A DNA stretch of 64,000 nt from Beroe forskalii (Eukaryota > Ctenophora > Nuda > Beroida > Beroidae), in contig WFMF01000047.1 of NCBI GenBank assembly GCA_011033025.1, positions 186,001 to 250,000 on the forward strand. Reading direction: 5' to 3'. Below, piece after piece: positions 45,841-56,645 of the stretch. The notes below the pieces were generated by a model. The model saw nothing but the letters and a program-made list of their open reading frames with translations, was not told the origin of the DNA and did not search any database. Position 1 is the stretch's first letter. Each line of letters begins with the position of its first letter. A program made the translations under genes and the position numbers.

Positions 45841-45849
45841 ATTCGCTCG

Positions 45850-46446
45850 TATGACCAAGACGTGGCATGAGTCAGATGGTCACTGGACTAAGAAGTGACT
45901 GGACTAAAGAAGTGACAGGAGTTGGGAGTGACGGGACTAAGAGGTAAATGGACTAAAAAGTGAGTAAAAAAGAGTCAGAGGTGAGAGGAGTCTGAGGCCA
46001 CTGGACTCAAAGATGACAAGAATAAAAGATGACTTGGCTCAGAGGTATATAGATTATAGAGTCAGGAGACAGATATCAGAGGTAATCGGACAGTAAGATA
46101 TGACTAAGTGACAGAGTAACTAATTACTAGAGTCAGAGGTGAGTACAAGTTAGGGGTGAACAGAATCGGGAGTCAGAGGTAAGTCGGCTCAAAAGTAACG
46201 TGAAACATAGGTGACTGGGATAAAAGTCTAAAGATGACAAGATCAGAGGTTACTGGACTAGACTATCAAAGGTGACTAGAGTCAGAGGTGACTGAACTCA
46301 GAGGTGAATCGACTTATAGGTAACAAATGACTTGCCAAGAGGTGACTGGAATATAAACTAAACTCAGAGGCGTGCAGAGTGCAGACTCTAGGTGATAGGA
46401 GTCCGAGGTGACTAAGTGACTTGTTCTCGTCTGATGGGCTTCGGCT
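45850..46446. repeat. Diverged part of the 16-bp minisatellite
   Basis: Degenerate GAGGTGACT / GACTGGACT units continue to the left target site of the TTAA element, and again after it (48245-48720). The element was therefore inserted into an existing array. Confidence 0.75.
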
Positions 46447-46966
46447 TTAAAGGTGCACTGATGGTTTCGAACAACTTTGGCTAAAAATAGAGTTTGATAC
46501 TATATAATAACATGTAGCACTATCTCGCGGCGTGGGGCAGATTAGATCACGCCCTAATTAGCGGTCAAGTTTCCGTATCCTACTGAAATGCCAGCATATC
46601 ACGGTGATCTCATAATGTAAACACAGGCAAGTGTAACCGGACTCCTGCTAATATGGGTAGTATGCTGGTTTGTGCTGAAGCGCATCTTTTTTGCAAGTTT
46701 TAGGTTCACTAATTAAATAATCTTAAAACTAAATAGTAGCATTTAAACATATTCTGAGTGCATAATAAGTCCCAAAAGAACCGTTTCATACCACCTCTAG
46801 ATGGAGACATTTACTTCAAGACTATGTTTAAACTTTACAAAATGTACTGTGTTGTGCAGTCTAAATCTATTCGTGTATACATTATACAATCATAACAAAA
46901 CATATACGAACTACTGGAAGGAGAGTATTTGACAGGGGCCTCGAAAATGTAGATCAGGAACTTAGA

Positions 46967-47345
46967 TTAAGCATTGTTTAGCAATTCAATGAACCCAATA
47001 TATTGGCCGTTAGGATCAGGGTATTGTCTCCTAATTTCAGTAATAACACAGCATGGTATAACTACTCGATTTCCACGCCCTATAGGATGTCCTCGATTGA
47101 CAAATGTGACAAAATTCCTGTAGCACAGTTGCCTCCGCATCCTGTTACAGAAATCACGCAATAAATACTTCTTTCGCTCATCAAAGTTTAAAATGGTAGA
47201 AGCATACATTACACGATTGTACTGCAATCCATCCTCTGATAGAAGTTGACCCTGAAAGAAGGTCTGGTCTGTGATACACTATCCATCCGACTGGATGAAA
47301 TCACAAACTTCAGGCCTGTCTTGACAACATACTGCTTCTATGAGA
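46967..47345 (-). pseudogene. P2X7R-type zinc-binding domain ORF, broken by one stop
   Basis: The minus strand reads AVCCQDRPEVCDFIQSDG, an in-frame TAG, then CITDQTFFQGQLL, YRNFVTFVNRGHPIGRGNRV, VIPCCVITEIRRQYPDPNG and QYIGF to a stop at 46967. This follows the cysteine/histidine pattern of the P2X7 receptor C-terminal (ballast) domain, a domain also widespread in invertebrate proteins unrelated to ion channels and in transposon-linked genes. Only the single TAG interrupts the match. It lies inside the TTAA element and is probably its cargo. Confidence 0.6.
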
Positions 47346-47444
47346 GGAACACCAGTCAGTATGGCTCTCAGTGTCTACCGTGACAATATTCGAATCAGTT
47401 AATTTGCTACTGGGTTGGTGCTGATTGGATTCAACTGTGCCGCC

Positions 47445-47624
47445 TCAGTAATCATCACTGGGAGGATTGTGTTCCATGCTGAATACAGAAAAATCCACGT
47501 CTACGATTTGGTCATCGTTAATACTGTCCTCACTAGGTGACTCGTAAGGATGATCCTCGAAATTACATGTACCTTCTTCGTCAGATGACAATTGGCTTGT
47601 GTCTGATAAATTTTCCATGTCCAT
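47445..47624 (-). pseudogene. Short acidic ORF, likely N-terminus of the element protein
   Basis: 59 residues starting MDMENLSDTSQLSSDEEG and ending NPPSDDY; acidic and probably disordered. It lies upstream of the P2X7R-like segment on the same strand, in the position of an N-terminal extension, with frameshifts or an intron between them. Confidence 0.4.
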
Positions 47625-48719
47625 GATATCAGCGGCCTTCTACGGTGTTTTATTCATTATGATTAAGATTCTATGCTTTGAAGCAATAGGTATTTCAATC
47701 AATTCACAAAATAGGTAATTAATGATCGATGTAGTTTATGGGACCATGCAGTTTCTGGATCATATGTTGGGGTACTAATTATGTATTAGCTATAACTAAT
47801 AAGATGTGAATATACACAGAATACACAGCAAGTAAAACAGCACCAAACATGATGATTGTAATGTAACACGAACATGCTGATTGATGTTAGGCATGTAATT
47901 ACTAATTAGGTCAATTAATGGCTGATGTTTAATCATTTTTAAGGCTACGTAGGTTCAATTAACAAATAATGCACACCATTTTATGTCAATGATACATAAT
48001 ATGTAACTATACACAGCAACGAAGTACAACAGAACGTGACAATCGTAATGTAAACACAGGAATGCGCATTGCGGGTTGCTGGCTTGATGTGATATACTGA
48101 AATTAGATGAGCTAATTAGAGGGCCTATCCCTCACATTTGGGCGCTGAAACTTTCCGGATGTTAATTTGATACCCTAAATGTATGTTTAAGCTAATAAAA
48201 CGTGGGTGTAAAAAAATTTCGCCAAACCATCAGTGCACCTTTAAGAAGAAGCCGAGGTCATTGAGCTCAGAGACGTCTGGGCTCAGAAGTGACGAAAGTC
48301 AGACTCAGTTCAGGAGACTTGAATAAGAATTTGGGAATGACTGAACTCAGAGGTTTCAGGCAACAGGAGTCGAAGGTGACGAGAGTCACTAGTCAGGGGA
48401 GACTGAACTGAGAGATGACTTCAGAGAGTCAGAGGTCACTGGACTCAGAGGCGACTGATCATAGAACTTCAGAAGTGACTGAACTCAGAGATCATATTAC
48501 GAGTCATGGATAACTGGATTCGAACGACATGGTGATTAAGTGACTAGTCACAAGATTCAGATGTAACATCTGAGAAGTTACTGGATTCAGAGGTGATGGG
48601 AGTCGGAACTCAAATGTGACGGACCCAGAGGTTAAGGGACCCAGAAGTCACACGGGTCACTGGTGACGGGAGTCAAAGAAGATTGAATTCAACGGTAACT
48701 AGGTTTTTCTAATTTTCAG

Positions 48720-49980
48720 AGATGGGTGTAGTCGCAATTATTATAGGAGGTTTTACAATGTCACTGGTCAATTATTTTGAAAAGTTGAAAGTGAAGCTGA
48801 ATTGGTGGCTGGAATCAGGCGTGATCGGAATATAGAAGCAATGGAATCAGACGTATCTGGGTCCGTTGTATCCGACTGGTTTTTATTTTCAAAGACGAGG
48901 GAGATACTTTGCGATGGCAGTTAAATTGACATTACAATATGAGGAGGATGGATCTAGACCAAGCATAAAATCGGAATCATCCTTTGGTATACATTAAATA
49001 CAATTTAAATTAGAAGATTAGGACATTAGTTAAAAACTAATTATATGCAGATCGAAAATTGGTTCCATCAAGATTACTTGTATCATGTGTACAATGCATT
49101 GAGTGCCAACTATCGAGACCATATCAAAATTAATTCATCAACCGATAATGAATAGGTACTGTATACTGTATAGTTTATACGCACTACTGCACTATAATAT
49201 AAGTTTACCTCGAGGCTCGAATTGCAATTATCAAAATTTTCAAATTCAATGCTGAAACGCATATGTGCGCAGCTACATTGCGCGAACTCAATTATTTAGA
49301 GACAAAGTTAACGTAAAATGTGGCTTTATGCTTTTATGGACAAGAGAAAAAGAAGACAGGAACTGTCAAATCAACAATCCACAATAAGTTCTTAGAGTAA
49401 CCTAGCCAACTGATTTACCATTTGGGATCACTTTTTAAAGTATGTGATCCTTTGTGAATCTCAGTTATTATCTGAATTGATAGACAAAATGGGAAAGAGA
49501 GGTTTCAGAATATGATTGGTATCAAACACTAGGCAGGTAAACAGGAGGAAATAGTTTTTGTTGTGCATCGAGTAAGAAGTAACTTGGACAAAATAGGAAT
49601 AACAAAACACGGTATGTTTTTCTTAGAAATTGAAAACTTGAAAAGCGAATTGATAAGAACCGCAAGGCGCCAACCAGACATGCAATAAGAAAGGATTGGT
49701 GACACTAGATCTCGTGTATAGGGGAAAGGGTAGTGTTTATACAAGTACATTGCACAATTGATGTAATTCTGTGATTGAAACATGGTAAGTGAAATCTCAT
49801 TAAATAAACAAACCATGTTTCGGTGATCTGTCAAAGCAGAAATATGGATAGGCGTATCTCATCAAATTAGGTGCAGATGGAGAAGTAATTAGTGGAGTGA
49901 TAATGTTACAGATAATTTGCTTCACATCATAACAATAATCTGGAATGTTTTGACGCGACAGAATCATCAGTAAATTTGAT
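48720..49980. other. AT-rich non-coding stretch
   Basis: No repeats, exons or RNA genes are visible. The only notable ORF (49529-49834, minus) has no protein-like features. Confidence 0.4.
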
Positions 49981-49984
49981 AAAA

Positions 49985-50095
49985 CTAAATGGGGAAAAAT
50001 AGGGGTAAAATGGGGAAAAATGGGGACTTTTTCATGGGGAATTTAGCTTTTCCAACTGAAAAATTCCCATTTCCCCATTTTCCCCATTGCCACCC
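49985..50095. repeat. Small foldback repeat, copy 2
   Basis: Same unit as 40430-40560: AATGGGGAAAAATAGGGG at the left, GGGGAATTTAGC in the centre and CCCCATTGCCACCCC at the right. The two copies show different end points, so true termini are unclear. Confidence 0.7.
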
Positions 50096-50199
50096 CTCTG
50101 TGAATCATAACATCAAGCGTAACGAATTTTAGAATAGGAGCATTTTTATTTTTCTGTCAATCAACCAGCGTGTTTCAACAGTTTATTGTTGTTTCTGGA

Positions 50200-50315
50200 G
50201 TCTTATTCTAGCGGTAGTTGTTCAAGCTAGATTATATTCTAGCGGCGGTTGTTCTAGCTAGATTATATTCTAGCGGCGGTTGTTGTAGCTAGACTAGAAT
50301 TCTAGCGGCGGTTGT
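50200..50315. repeat. Short tandem repeat
   Basis: About three and a half copies of a roughly 34-bp unit containing TTCTAGCGGCGGTTGTT and AGCTAGATTATA. The unit begins and ends with CTAG-containing inverted segments. Confidence 0.8.
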
Positions 50316-51167
50316 TATGCGTTGAGAGAAACTCGTCTACCAAGGCGGAGTGGGCTCGGGAGTCCAGCTGAAAAAGGGGAAGGTAAACTACCGGGGACGG
50401 GACCAGTGGTAAATGTGGTCTTTTGCTGAGTGGGTCAGGATGATGGGTGGTTTCATGGGGTCAGACACTTGGGAATTTGTTGGGTCAAGTGGGTCGCAAA
50501 TGTGAGTCAGGTGGATCAGTAAAATTAGAAAGTACCACAGTGAGATTTGGATCATCTATCTTTCACCAACACGGCCGGATATGGCCTGTAATTGAGAATG
50601 AACATGCGATTTGAGCAGGGATGCTGGGATTTAACAAAAAAGATCTTCGAGTGCTTCAATCTTCACAGATTGGGCGTGACTTGAGAGCCATCGACCTTCA
50701 GCTTCTCATGCCATTGCTATTGCAAAATATGTGATAATAGCCGAGATTAAGATAATAATGATATGGACGCGTCCAGAAGATCCAAAGAACATTTTTGGCA
50801 TAAATTAATGATCAAATTATTGGTGATTGTCGACCAACAATGACCATTCCAACAGCAATTATACGTTGCTATGACAACACAATTATACTTGATCTAAATG
50901 GCAGCATTTCGTAAATTTATATAATGGCATCCTAATACTCAATATAATGACATGTTGCTTTAGAAGTGTGTTATATATAGTTAATACCCCTGAACAACCA
51001 CTACTGGGAATATCTGATCACATCCCAGAAGATATCCGACTGTCATTAGAGATCAGTATTTAGCTAATTTTCATCCACAGAAGTACTATAAATTAGGAAG
51101 TCCAGGTTGCTTCAGCCCTGATTAACGGATTTATAATAACGCCAAATACACACAACCTGCTGGCTGC
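50316..51167. other. Non-coding stretch before the gap
   Basis: Nothing coding is visible. A single X-box-like GTTGCTATGACAAC (50864-50877) matches the cluster at 40305. Confidence 0.4.
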
Positions 51168-51267
51168 NNNNNNNNNNNNNNNNNNNNNNNNNNNNNNNNN
51201 NNNNNNNNNNNNNNNNNNNNNNNNNNNNNNNNNNNNNNNNNNNNNNNNNNNNNNNNNNNNNNNNNNN
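51168..51267. other. Assembly gap (100 N)
   Basis: Exactly 100 unknown bases, the usual placeholder for a scaffold join of unknown size. Distance and even linkage across it should be treated with caution. Confidence 0.98.
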
Positions 51268-51499
51268 TCCCCCATAACCCCCCTTTTGTTTCCCCCATAC
51301 TAAATTTGGGTTTTGGGGGAAGAACATCGATTTTCAAAAGTGGTAACAGAAGGGAAGTTTATTTCTGTCTTACATCCCAACTGCAACCTAACATTCGTGG
51401 CTGCTCTTAAAACCTTATCCTAACCATAAACAGTTAGGTTTTTGGTCGATGGTTAGGTTATGGTTATGATTCGGAATAGTGTTTCCACTTATGCTTCCA

Positions 51500-52030
51500 T
51501 GTTTTGAAAATCAGTCTGCCCTAATTTGAGCCCAAGAATGTGGTGGAGCCCAGTTTGTATAGAGGCGAGTTTATGTATGGGGCCTGAGTTTGTATGGGCC
51601 CGAGTTTATGGGCCTGAGTTTGCTGTGTGAGAGATCTCAAATAGTGTGGGGGGGATTGGGGAATTAGTAATGGGGAGCCCACGTTAGTATTAAGGGGAGC
51701 TTATACAGTGAGGAAGCCCAAGCTAAGGGGAGCCTGGTATGTGATGCCATGTTTGAGGGTGAGCCCAGAACATCAGTGAAGCCCGAGGTTCGTGGAGCGT
51801 GGTATGGTGAAGCCCAAGGTAAGGGTGAGTCTGGTGAGGGTAGCCCTGTATCGAAGGTCCCAAGGCATTGTGGTGAAAGCCCAAGGTTCGTGGAGCCTGG
51901 TAAGGTGAAGCCCTGCAATGGTGGTCTGGTCCGGGTTAGCCCCTGTATCGAGGTTATCCGGCGCATTAATGAAGCCCCGTTAGGCTTGGGAGCCGTATGG
52001 TGAAACCCGCAATGAGGTGTCTTAGGAATA
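51500..52030. repeat. Diverged minisatellite (GGGGAGCCC type)
   Basis: Loose repetition of GTGAAGCCCAAGGT, GGGGAGCCTGGTA and related units. Both strands show short low-complexity ORFs that are products of the repeat. Confidence 0.65.
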
Positions 52031-52039
52031 TAATGCATG

Positions 52040-52640
52040 TTAACGTGATGATGACGTCATTTTAAAACTTTGTGGGGAATGAAAATATGGGAATATTTAT
52101 AAAAAAATCCCCAAATTTCATACCTTATAAATTTTTCTCATTTAAACTGGCTAACAGGCCTCCTTAAACCGGAGAGGAATAGCGAGAAACCATGCAAAAT
52201 CGGTAACGGGTCAAACCCACGCACGCATCAAGTATACAGAAATACACTGGGAACTTGATTTTGCGCTGTCGAATCACTACAAGCAATGGAGCAGCGGTAC
52301 CTACAGAGCAGCGGTGTTCTCATTCGTAGAGACAGTAATGTACTTTTTTTACACCATCTCATGGTTTCTTTTTATAGAAACTTAACATTTTTGAAGATAG
52401 AGACTTGGGACCTTCGAGAATCGATAGAGCATAAAATTCTACATTGTTAGTTGATCATAGATTTTCGATATCTTGTTCCTGAGCTCTACAATGAATCGTT
52501 GAACACGCCACTACTAGAAAAACCTCGTTTTCTGCCACGAGGTGTGTTATTGATCATAACTTCTGACATGAAAGGCGTATTCAAATGATCTCTTCGCCAC
52601 TGAACTCCCTATGCTGTGCTCTATCGAATGGCCACCTTCA
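52040..52640. other. Unremarkable non-coding stretch
   Basis: Unique-looking AT-rich sequence. No exon or repeat unit is visible. Confidence 0.4.
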
Positions 52641-52811
52641 AAATTACTCTATCTGAAGTTTAGCCTATGAAATCGGGCAATATTGTTGCAGAGTTGCTGC
52701 GTTTCGCAAAACTGCGCACAAACAACTAGCAGCAGCGCTACCTCGCGTTCCGGGGTTGAATGCGGTAAGAATAGAAAAATTACCTTGATAACTTGAATTG
52801 CAATTTTGGAA

Positions 52812-52875
52812 TTCTGCGAGGGAGGCGGGGCGTAGCCCCGCCGAGTGAGCTGCGTTTTAGCAGGCCCAACGGGCC
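52812..52875 (-). other. Two strong hairpins at the LINE 3' end
   Basis: Directly after the stop codon come AGCAGGCCC-GTTG-GGCCTGCT and then a GGCGGGGCTACGCCCCGCC stem. Compact GC stems at LINE 3' ends can serve as recognition structures for the element's own reverse transcriptase (established for several clades; inferred here). Confidence 0.6.
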
Positions 52876-53788
52876 TGCTAGTGTAGCATATTTCTATCAT
52901 TGATTTCACAGAGGTCTACATTGTGGATGCGCCTATATTGCTTACTTTCATCCCTCCATAATATGAATCTCTTTAGTGAAGTAAGCTGAACATGAAACTC
53001 TTTGCCTAGCGATCCTTCAATTTGTAACAATGTTGCAGAGAGGTTATCTTCATTAGTGAAGGCTTTGCAGAGAAACTTGGTTGTTATAACCTCAGTTTGA
53101 ACTTGGAGTGGTGGTAGGTGAAGAGCAATCTCAGTGAGTGCCCTGTGAGGGTTCAATGTAGCTCCAGTCACTTTCATCACAATTTGGTTCCAAAATGATG
53201 TAAATCCTCCAATTTGCCCATGAATCCAAATAGGGGAAGCATAGAGCATCTTTGTGAGCACAATGGTCTTCAGTAATGTGATGAGGCTATGTACATTCAA
53301 TCCATGATTTCTATTAGTGGATTTGGTGAGGAGCCCCCATTTTTTCCTGCACTCCTTCAGCTTCTTTTCTGCATGAGCATGAAAATTGAGGTTCTTGTCA
53401 ATGTACAATCCCAAAACTTTGGTACTGTTGACATATCTTATGGCTTGCTTGTTAATTACCAATTGTGCAGGGATTTGTGTATCTGATCTATTACCAGTGG
53501 TTAGTATGATCGCCTCAGTTTTGTTATCATCACAGTTTATGACCAGTCTATTCAGTATGCACCATTTTGTCAGCTCATTACAGAGGTCTTGCATATTGTT
53601 GTGAGCAATAAGAAGAGTCCCATCGTCAGCAAACTTGAAACAGGTGAGCCACTTTTTCACATCCTCAGGTAAGGTATCCAACATATCTGCAATGTATAGA
53701 ATGAATAAAAATGGTGCTAACACTGATCCTTGGGGTAGCCCAAATAGCAAGCAATTCCTTCTATCTCCAATGTGTTTGTTGGGGGTGT

Positions 53789-54455
53789 CACTGTCCCAAT
53801 TGTCCCAAACTCAAGAAAAAGTGGATTGGGACAGGGACAAATGGGACATTTGGGACAAATGGGACAATTGGGACAAATGGGACAGAGAAAATGGAACAAA
53901 TGGGACTCAAAAAAGTGAATTCGGACTGGGACAATTGGGACATTTGGGACAAATGGGACAATTGGGACAAATGGGACAGAGAAAATGGAACAAATGGGAC
54001 TCAAAAAGTGAATTCGGACTGGGACAATTGGGACATTTGGGACAAATGGGACAATTGGGACAAATGGGACAGAGAAAATGGAACAAATGGGACTCAAAAA
54101 AGTGAATACGAACTGGGACAAATGGGACAAATGGGACATTTGGGACAATTGGGACAAAAGTGACAGAGACAACTGGGGCTCAAATGATTGTGTTTTTACT
54201 GTTTTTGAGTGGGAGTTTAGTGTTTTTGTCTTACAGCCTGTTACATAGCAGCACACAACCAAAACTTGTATTTATTAGCATATTAGTATGATAGAAAAAC
54301 ATTGATCAATGTAAAAATGATAGATGACTGATTTGTCCAACTTTTTGTTTGTCCCAATTGTCCCAATGTTTAGTTGTCCCAATTGTCCCAAAAACCAGTC
54401 CCAAACTCAAAAAAAAGTAAATTGGGACAGGGACAATTGGGACAATTGGGACAGT
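53789..54455. mobile_element. Foldback element built of GGGACAAAT-type repeats
   Basis: Ends CACTGTCCCAATTGTCCC and its complement. The left half is a tandem array of GGGACAAATGGGACAATT units organised in repeats of roughly 80 bp; a unique 150-bp centre follows (54180-54340), then a short reverse array. It interrupts the reverse transcriptase frame between motifs A and B. ORFs here (WDKWDNWDKWD-like) are repeat translations. Confidence 0.75.
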
Positions 54456-54780
54456 GAAACTCCCCCCTTTGTTGATCTTTAACTTAATCTTGCGATTAAA
54501 CAAGAAGTCCTGTAAGAGTCCAAGGATTTTTCCATCAATGCCATATTTTTTCAATTTGATGATAAGTGTTGGAAGGTGCACTGAATCATACGCTTTCTCA
54601 AAGTCAATGAAAACCAATGGATGACCATGCAGAAAATGTGGGATCTGACTACAGGAAAAACTGAAGGCGTTTGGATGCACAAGCTCAAAAGAATTGACTG
54701 TTGACAACTTTATTATTAAAGCTTTTGAGAAGAATAAATCTGCATCAATATGATGTGTGAAGCATTTGTCCACATATCAT

Positions 54781-56270
54781 ACATGCACAAGCTTGTCAAA
54801 GGGATTGATAACGAAAGTACTGAAATGCAGGTGAAGCTTGATGACTCAATGAAGATTTCTTCCCTCAGCCGAGCCATTCATGGTGAGATGATTTTGTTGC
54901 AACAGAAACCCAGTCCTATGAGCAAAGCTAATGATCCTGCTGATCTTGAACTTGTCGAAGATGTCAGTTGGGCTGTGCAGTAGTAGTTACTGACGTACTC
55001 TGCCCTAGTGCCCTAATACTGACTGGCCAGGGTGGGACACATTCTCAGAAAGGGTGTAGCCAGGGGTAAGGTGACACACGTGGCTGCTTCCCCCTTTTTG
55101 GACAGACAACGTGAAAATTCTGTTAAGATGAGAGCTTTGGGCCAAGCAAAATAAGAAATCATCAGGTTTCAATGCCACTTGCATCTTCCTTTTCAAAAAT
55201 CTGGTCATGCCCCTGATTCTTAGAAAATGTGTCACTGGCAAAGTAGACAAGTTTTTTCTACAGCAGGGTTCAGTTTCATGAGGTGGTAGTTGAGGGCTAC
55301 AGCTACACAGTCCATCGGTCCCTTCTACCAAGCTGCCCAACTCCCCTTGCAATTCTGTCCCTCCACACCAAGGAGCTGGTTCAGATCTCACTACACACTG
55401 GTTAAATTGTTTATTTTCATAGGCCAACCCAGCTTTTGCCAAATCATTGCCTCAAAATCACTGTGTTCTGGAATCCAACTGAGCAGCATCAGAACCAGAG
55501 ACATCAGAGACATAAGAACCAGAGATTTTGGGCTTAACAACCAGAGGAATGCTATGTTTTTCAGACCCTTTTCAGACAAGCTCCATCATCACAGGGACTT
55601 TTACTCACTGAGGTACTCTCCTGGCTAGTTACAGGACTGTCAATTGAAGTAACAAATGAGGTTGTCATTGCTGGCAGGGCTGTTGCAGCCATAATCTTAG
55701 TCAGTTCCAATCATGGGGCAAAACTCAAAACAGTGGGCTTGTAACAATAACTTGAGGACAAGAGGGCAGGGATAAAACCACTGCACTTACACCAGCACCT
55801 GATGCACTCCCACCAAGACTTCAAGCAAGAATTGCAGAAGGACAGTGTACTTATCAGAATGATTCCAATAGCAGGCAGACAATCTGGTATCAAAACAAAC
55901 TTTCATTTTTGGGTTCCTCAAATTTTATTGTAATAAGTTGTGTTGTTAAAGGATTTATTCTTAGATTGTTGATATATTGTTAAGTTTAAAATGTACCATT
56001 AAAGAGAACTTATTTTGGAAAAGTCAAAATAATACCCCCTTCAAAAATCATGTTCTTCTAGATCAATGTTTTTAGAATGAGCAATAAGAACAGACAGAGA
56101 CGAGGAGGGATACAAAGTAATCATAACAACTCGTGAGTTTTCAAAAATTACGATTTTTCAAATGCTTATGCTTTAGGTACTAATAATGCTTGGAACTACC
56201 AGTTGCTGAGTTGTCCTCTGACTATTATCTACATGATACCTATGCAAATCACATGCCAATGCTTGGTTTT
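54781..56270. other. Non-coding or unrecognised stretch
   Basis: ORFs exist on both strands (54750-54983 plus, 55005-55442 minus), but none shows a known domain, splice context or codon-level conservation. It may contain old transposon sequence. Confidence 0.35.
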
Positions 56271-56542
56271 ATTTGTAATTTACCCTGCCTGTAGTCACAC
56301 ATACAAACTCGGTAATTCTGTGGCTAACAGTGCTGTGTACCGCTGTGTGTATCAGATACAGCGGTACATAGCACTGTTAGCCACATATATAAGCAATCGA
56401 GAATTTATTGGAAGTAGGCCCGGGGAGATAGAGCACCTAACCAGCACCTAACCAGCAATCAGGAGGTTGTGGGTTCAAGCCCTGCTCATTTTCGAATCAC
56501 TGAGTTTGTATGTGTGACTACAGGCAGGGTATATTACAAATA
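56271..56542. mobile_element. MITE with long inverted repeats and a tRNA-like core
   Basis: Terminal inverted repeats of about 42 bases (ATTTGTAAT, then TACCCTGCCTGTAGTCACAC and ATACAAACTC). Inside are a hairpin (56320-56384, 27-base arms starting GTGGCTAACAGTGCTG) and a tRNA-like segment at 56422-56488 (B box GGGTTCAAGCCC, anticodon-like arm CCTAACCAGCAATCAGG). Confidence 0.75.
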
Positions 56543-56645
56543 TTATTGGAGCATATTACTGATTCGTTGGACTATGGTGTTTTGTGCATAAACTGATACT
56601 CCATCCTTTAGCTTTATAAGTCCATAATAATCTCTTACCCTTCAG

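Larger units (their letters stand above)
46451..48240. mobile_element. DNA transposon with TTAA target duplication
   Basis: 17-base perfect terminal inverted repeats AGGTGCACTGATGGTTT, flanked by TTAA at 46447-46450 and 48241-48244. TTAA targets are used by piggyBac and Kolobok; these termini lack the CCY start of piggyBac, so Kolobok-like is the better guess. Length 1790 bp. It carries two minus-strand coding pieces (46967-47345 and 47445-47624) but no recognisable transposase core. Confidence 0.8.
52800..54780 (-). mobile_element. LINE reverse transcriptase, split by a foldback insertion
   Basis: Minus strand. The upstream part (about 54740-54460) encodes HGHPLVFIDFEKAYDSVHLP with the first catalytic Asp and ends KIKLKINKGG. 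The downstream part (to 52878) resumes with NCLLFGLPQGSVLAPFLFIL, has FADDGTLL as the catalytic YADD-type box, and runs to a stop at 52878. The 666 bases between are a minisatellite-like element. The endonuclease is not present, so this is a 5'-truncated copy, also inactivated by the insertion. The clade cannot be fixed by eye. Confidence 0.8.

Noticed and set aside
44709-45858. Two long minus-strand ORFs of about 350 codons
   Set aside because: They are translations of the 11-bp minisatellite; three frames are open because the unit lacks stops, and there is no start context or non-repeat sequence.
51093-51337. ORFs spanning the run of N
   Set aside because: The sequence is unknown there, so the frames have no meaning.
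53711-54262. Trp/Asp/Asn-rich and Pro/Val-rich ORFs on both strands
   Set aside because: Products of the GGGACAAAT repeat within the foldback element.
54306-54773. Separate gene of 155 codons
   Set aside because: It carries the motif A part of the reverse transcriptase that continues at 52878-53780 after the inserted element, so it is listed with the LINE.
55005-55442. 145-codon minus-strand ORF with several cysteines
   Set aside because: No recognised domain, splice site or homologous exon nearby; likely chance or old transposon sequence.
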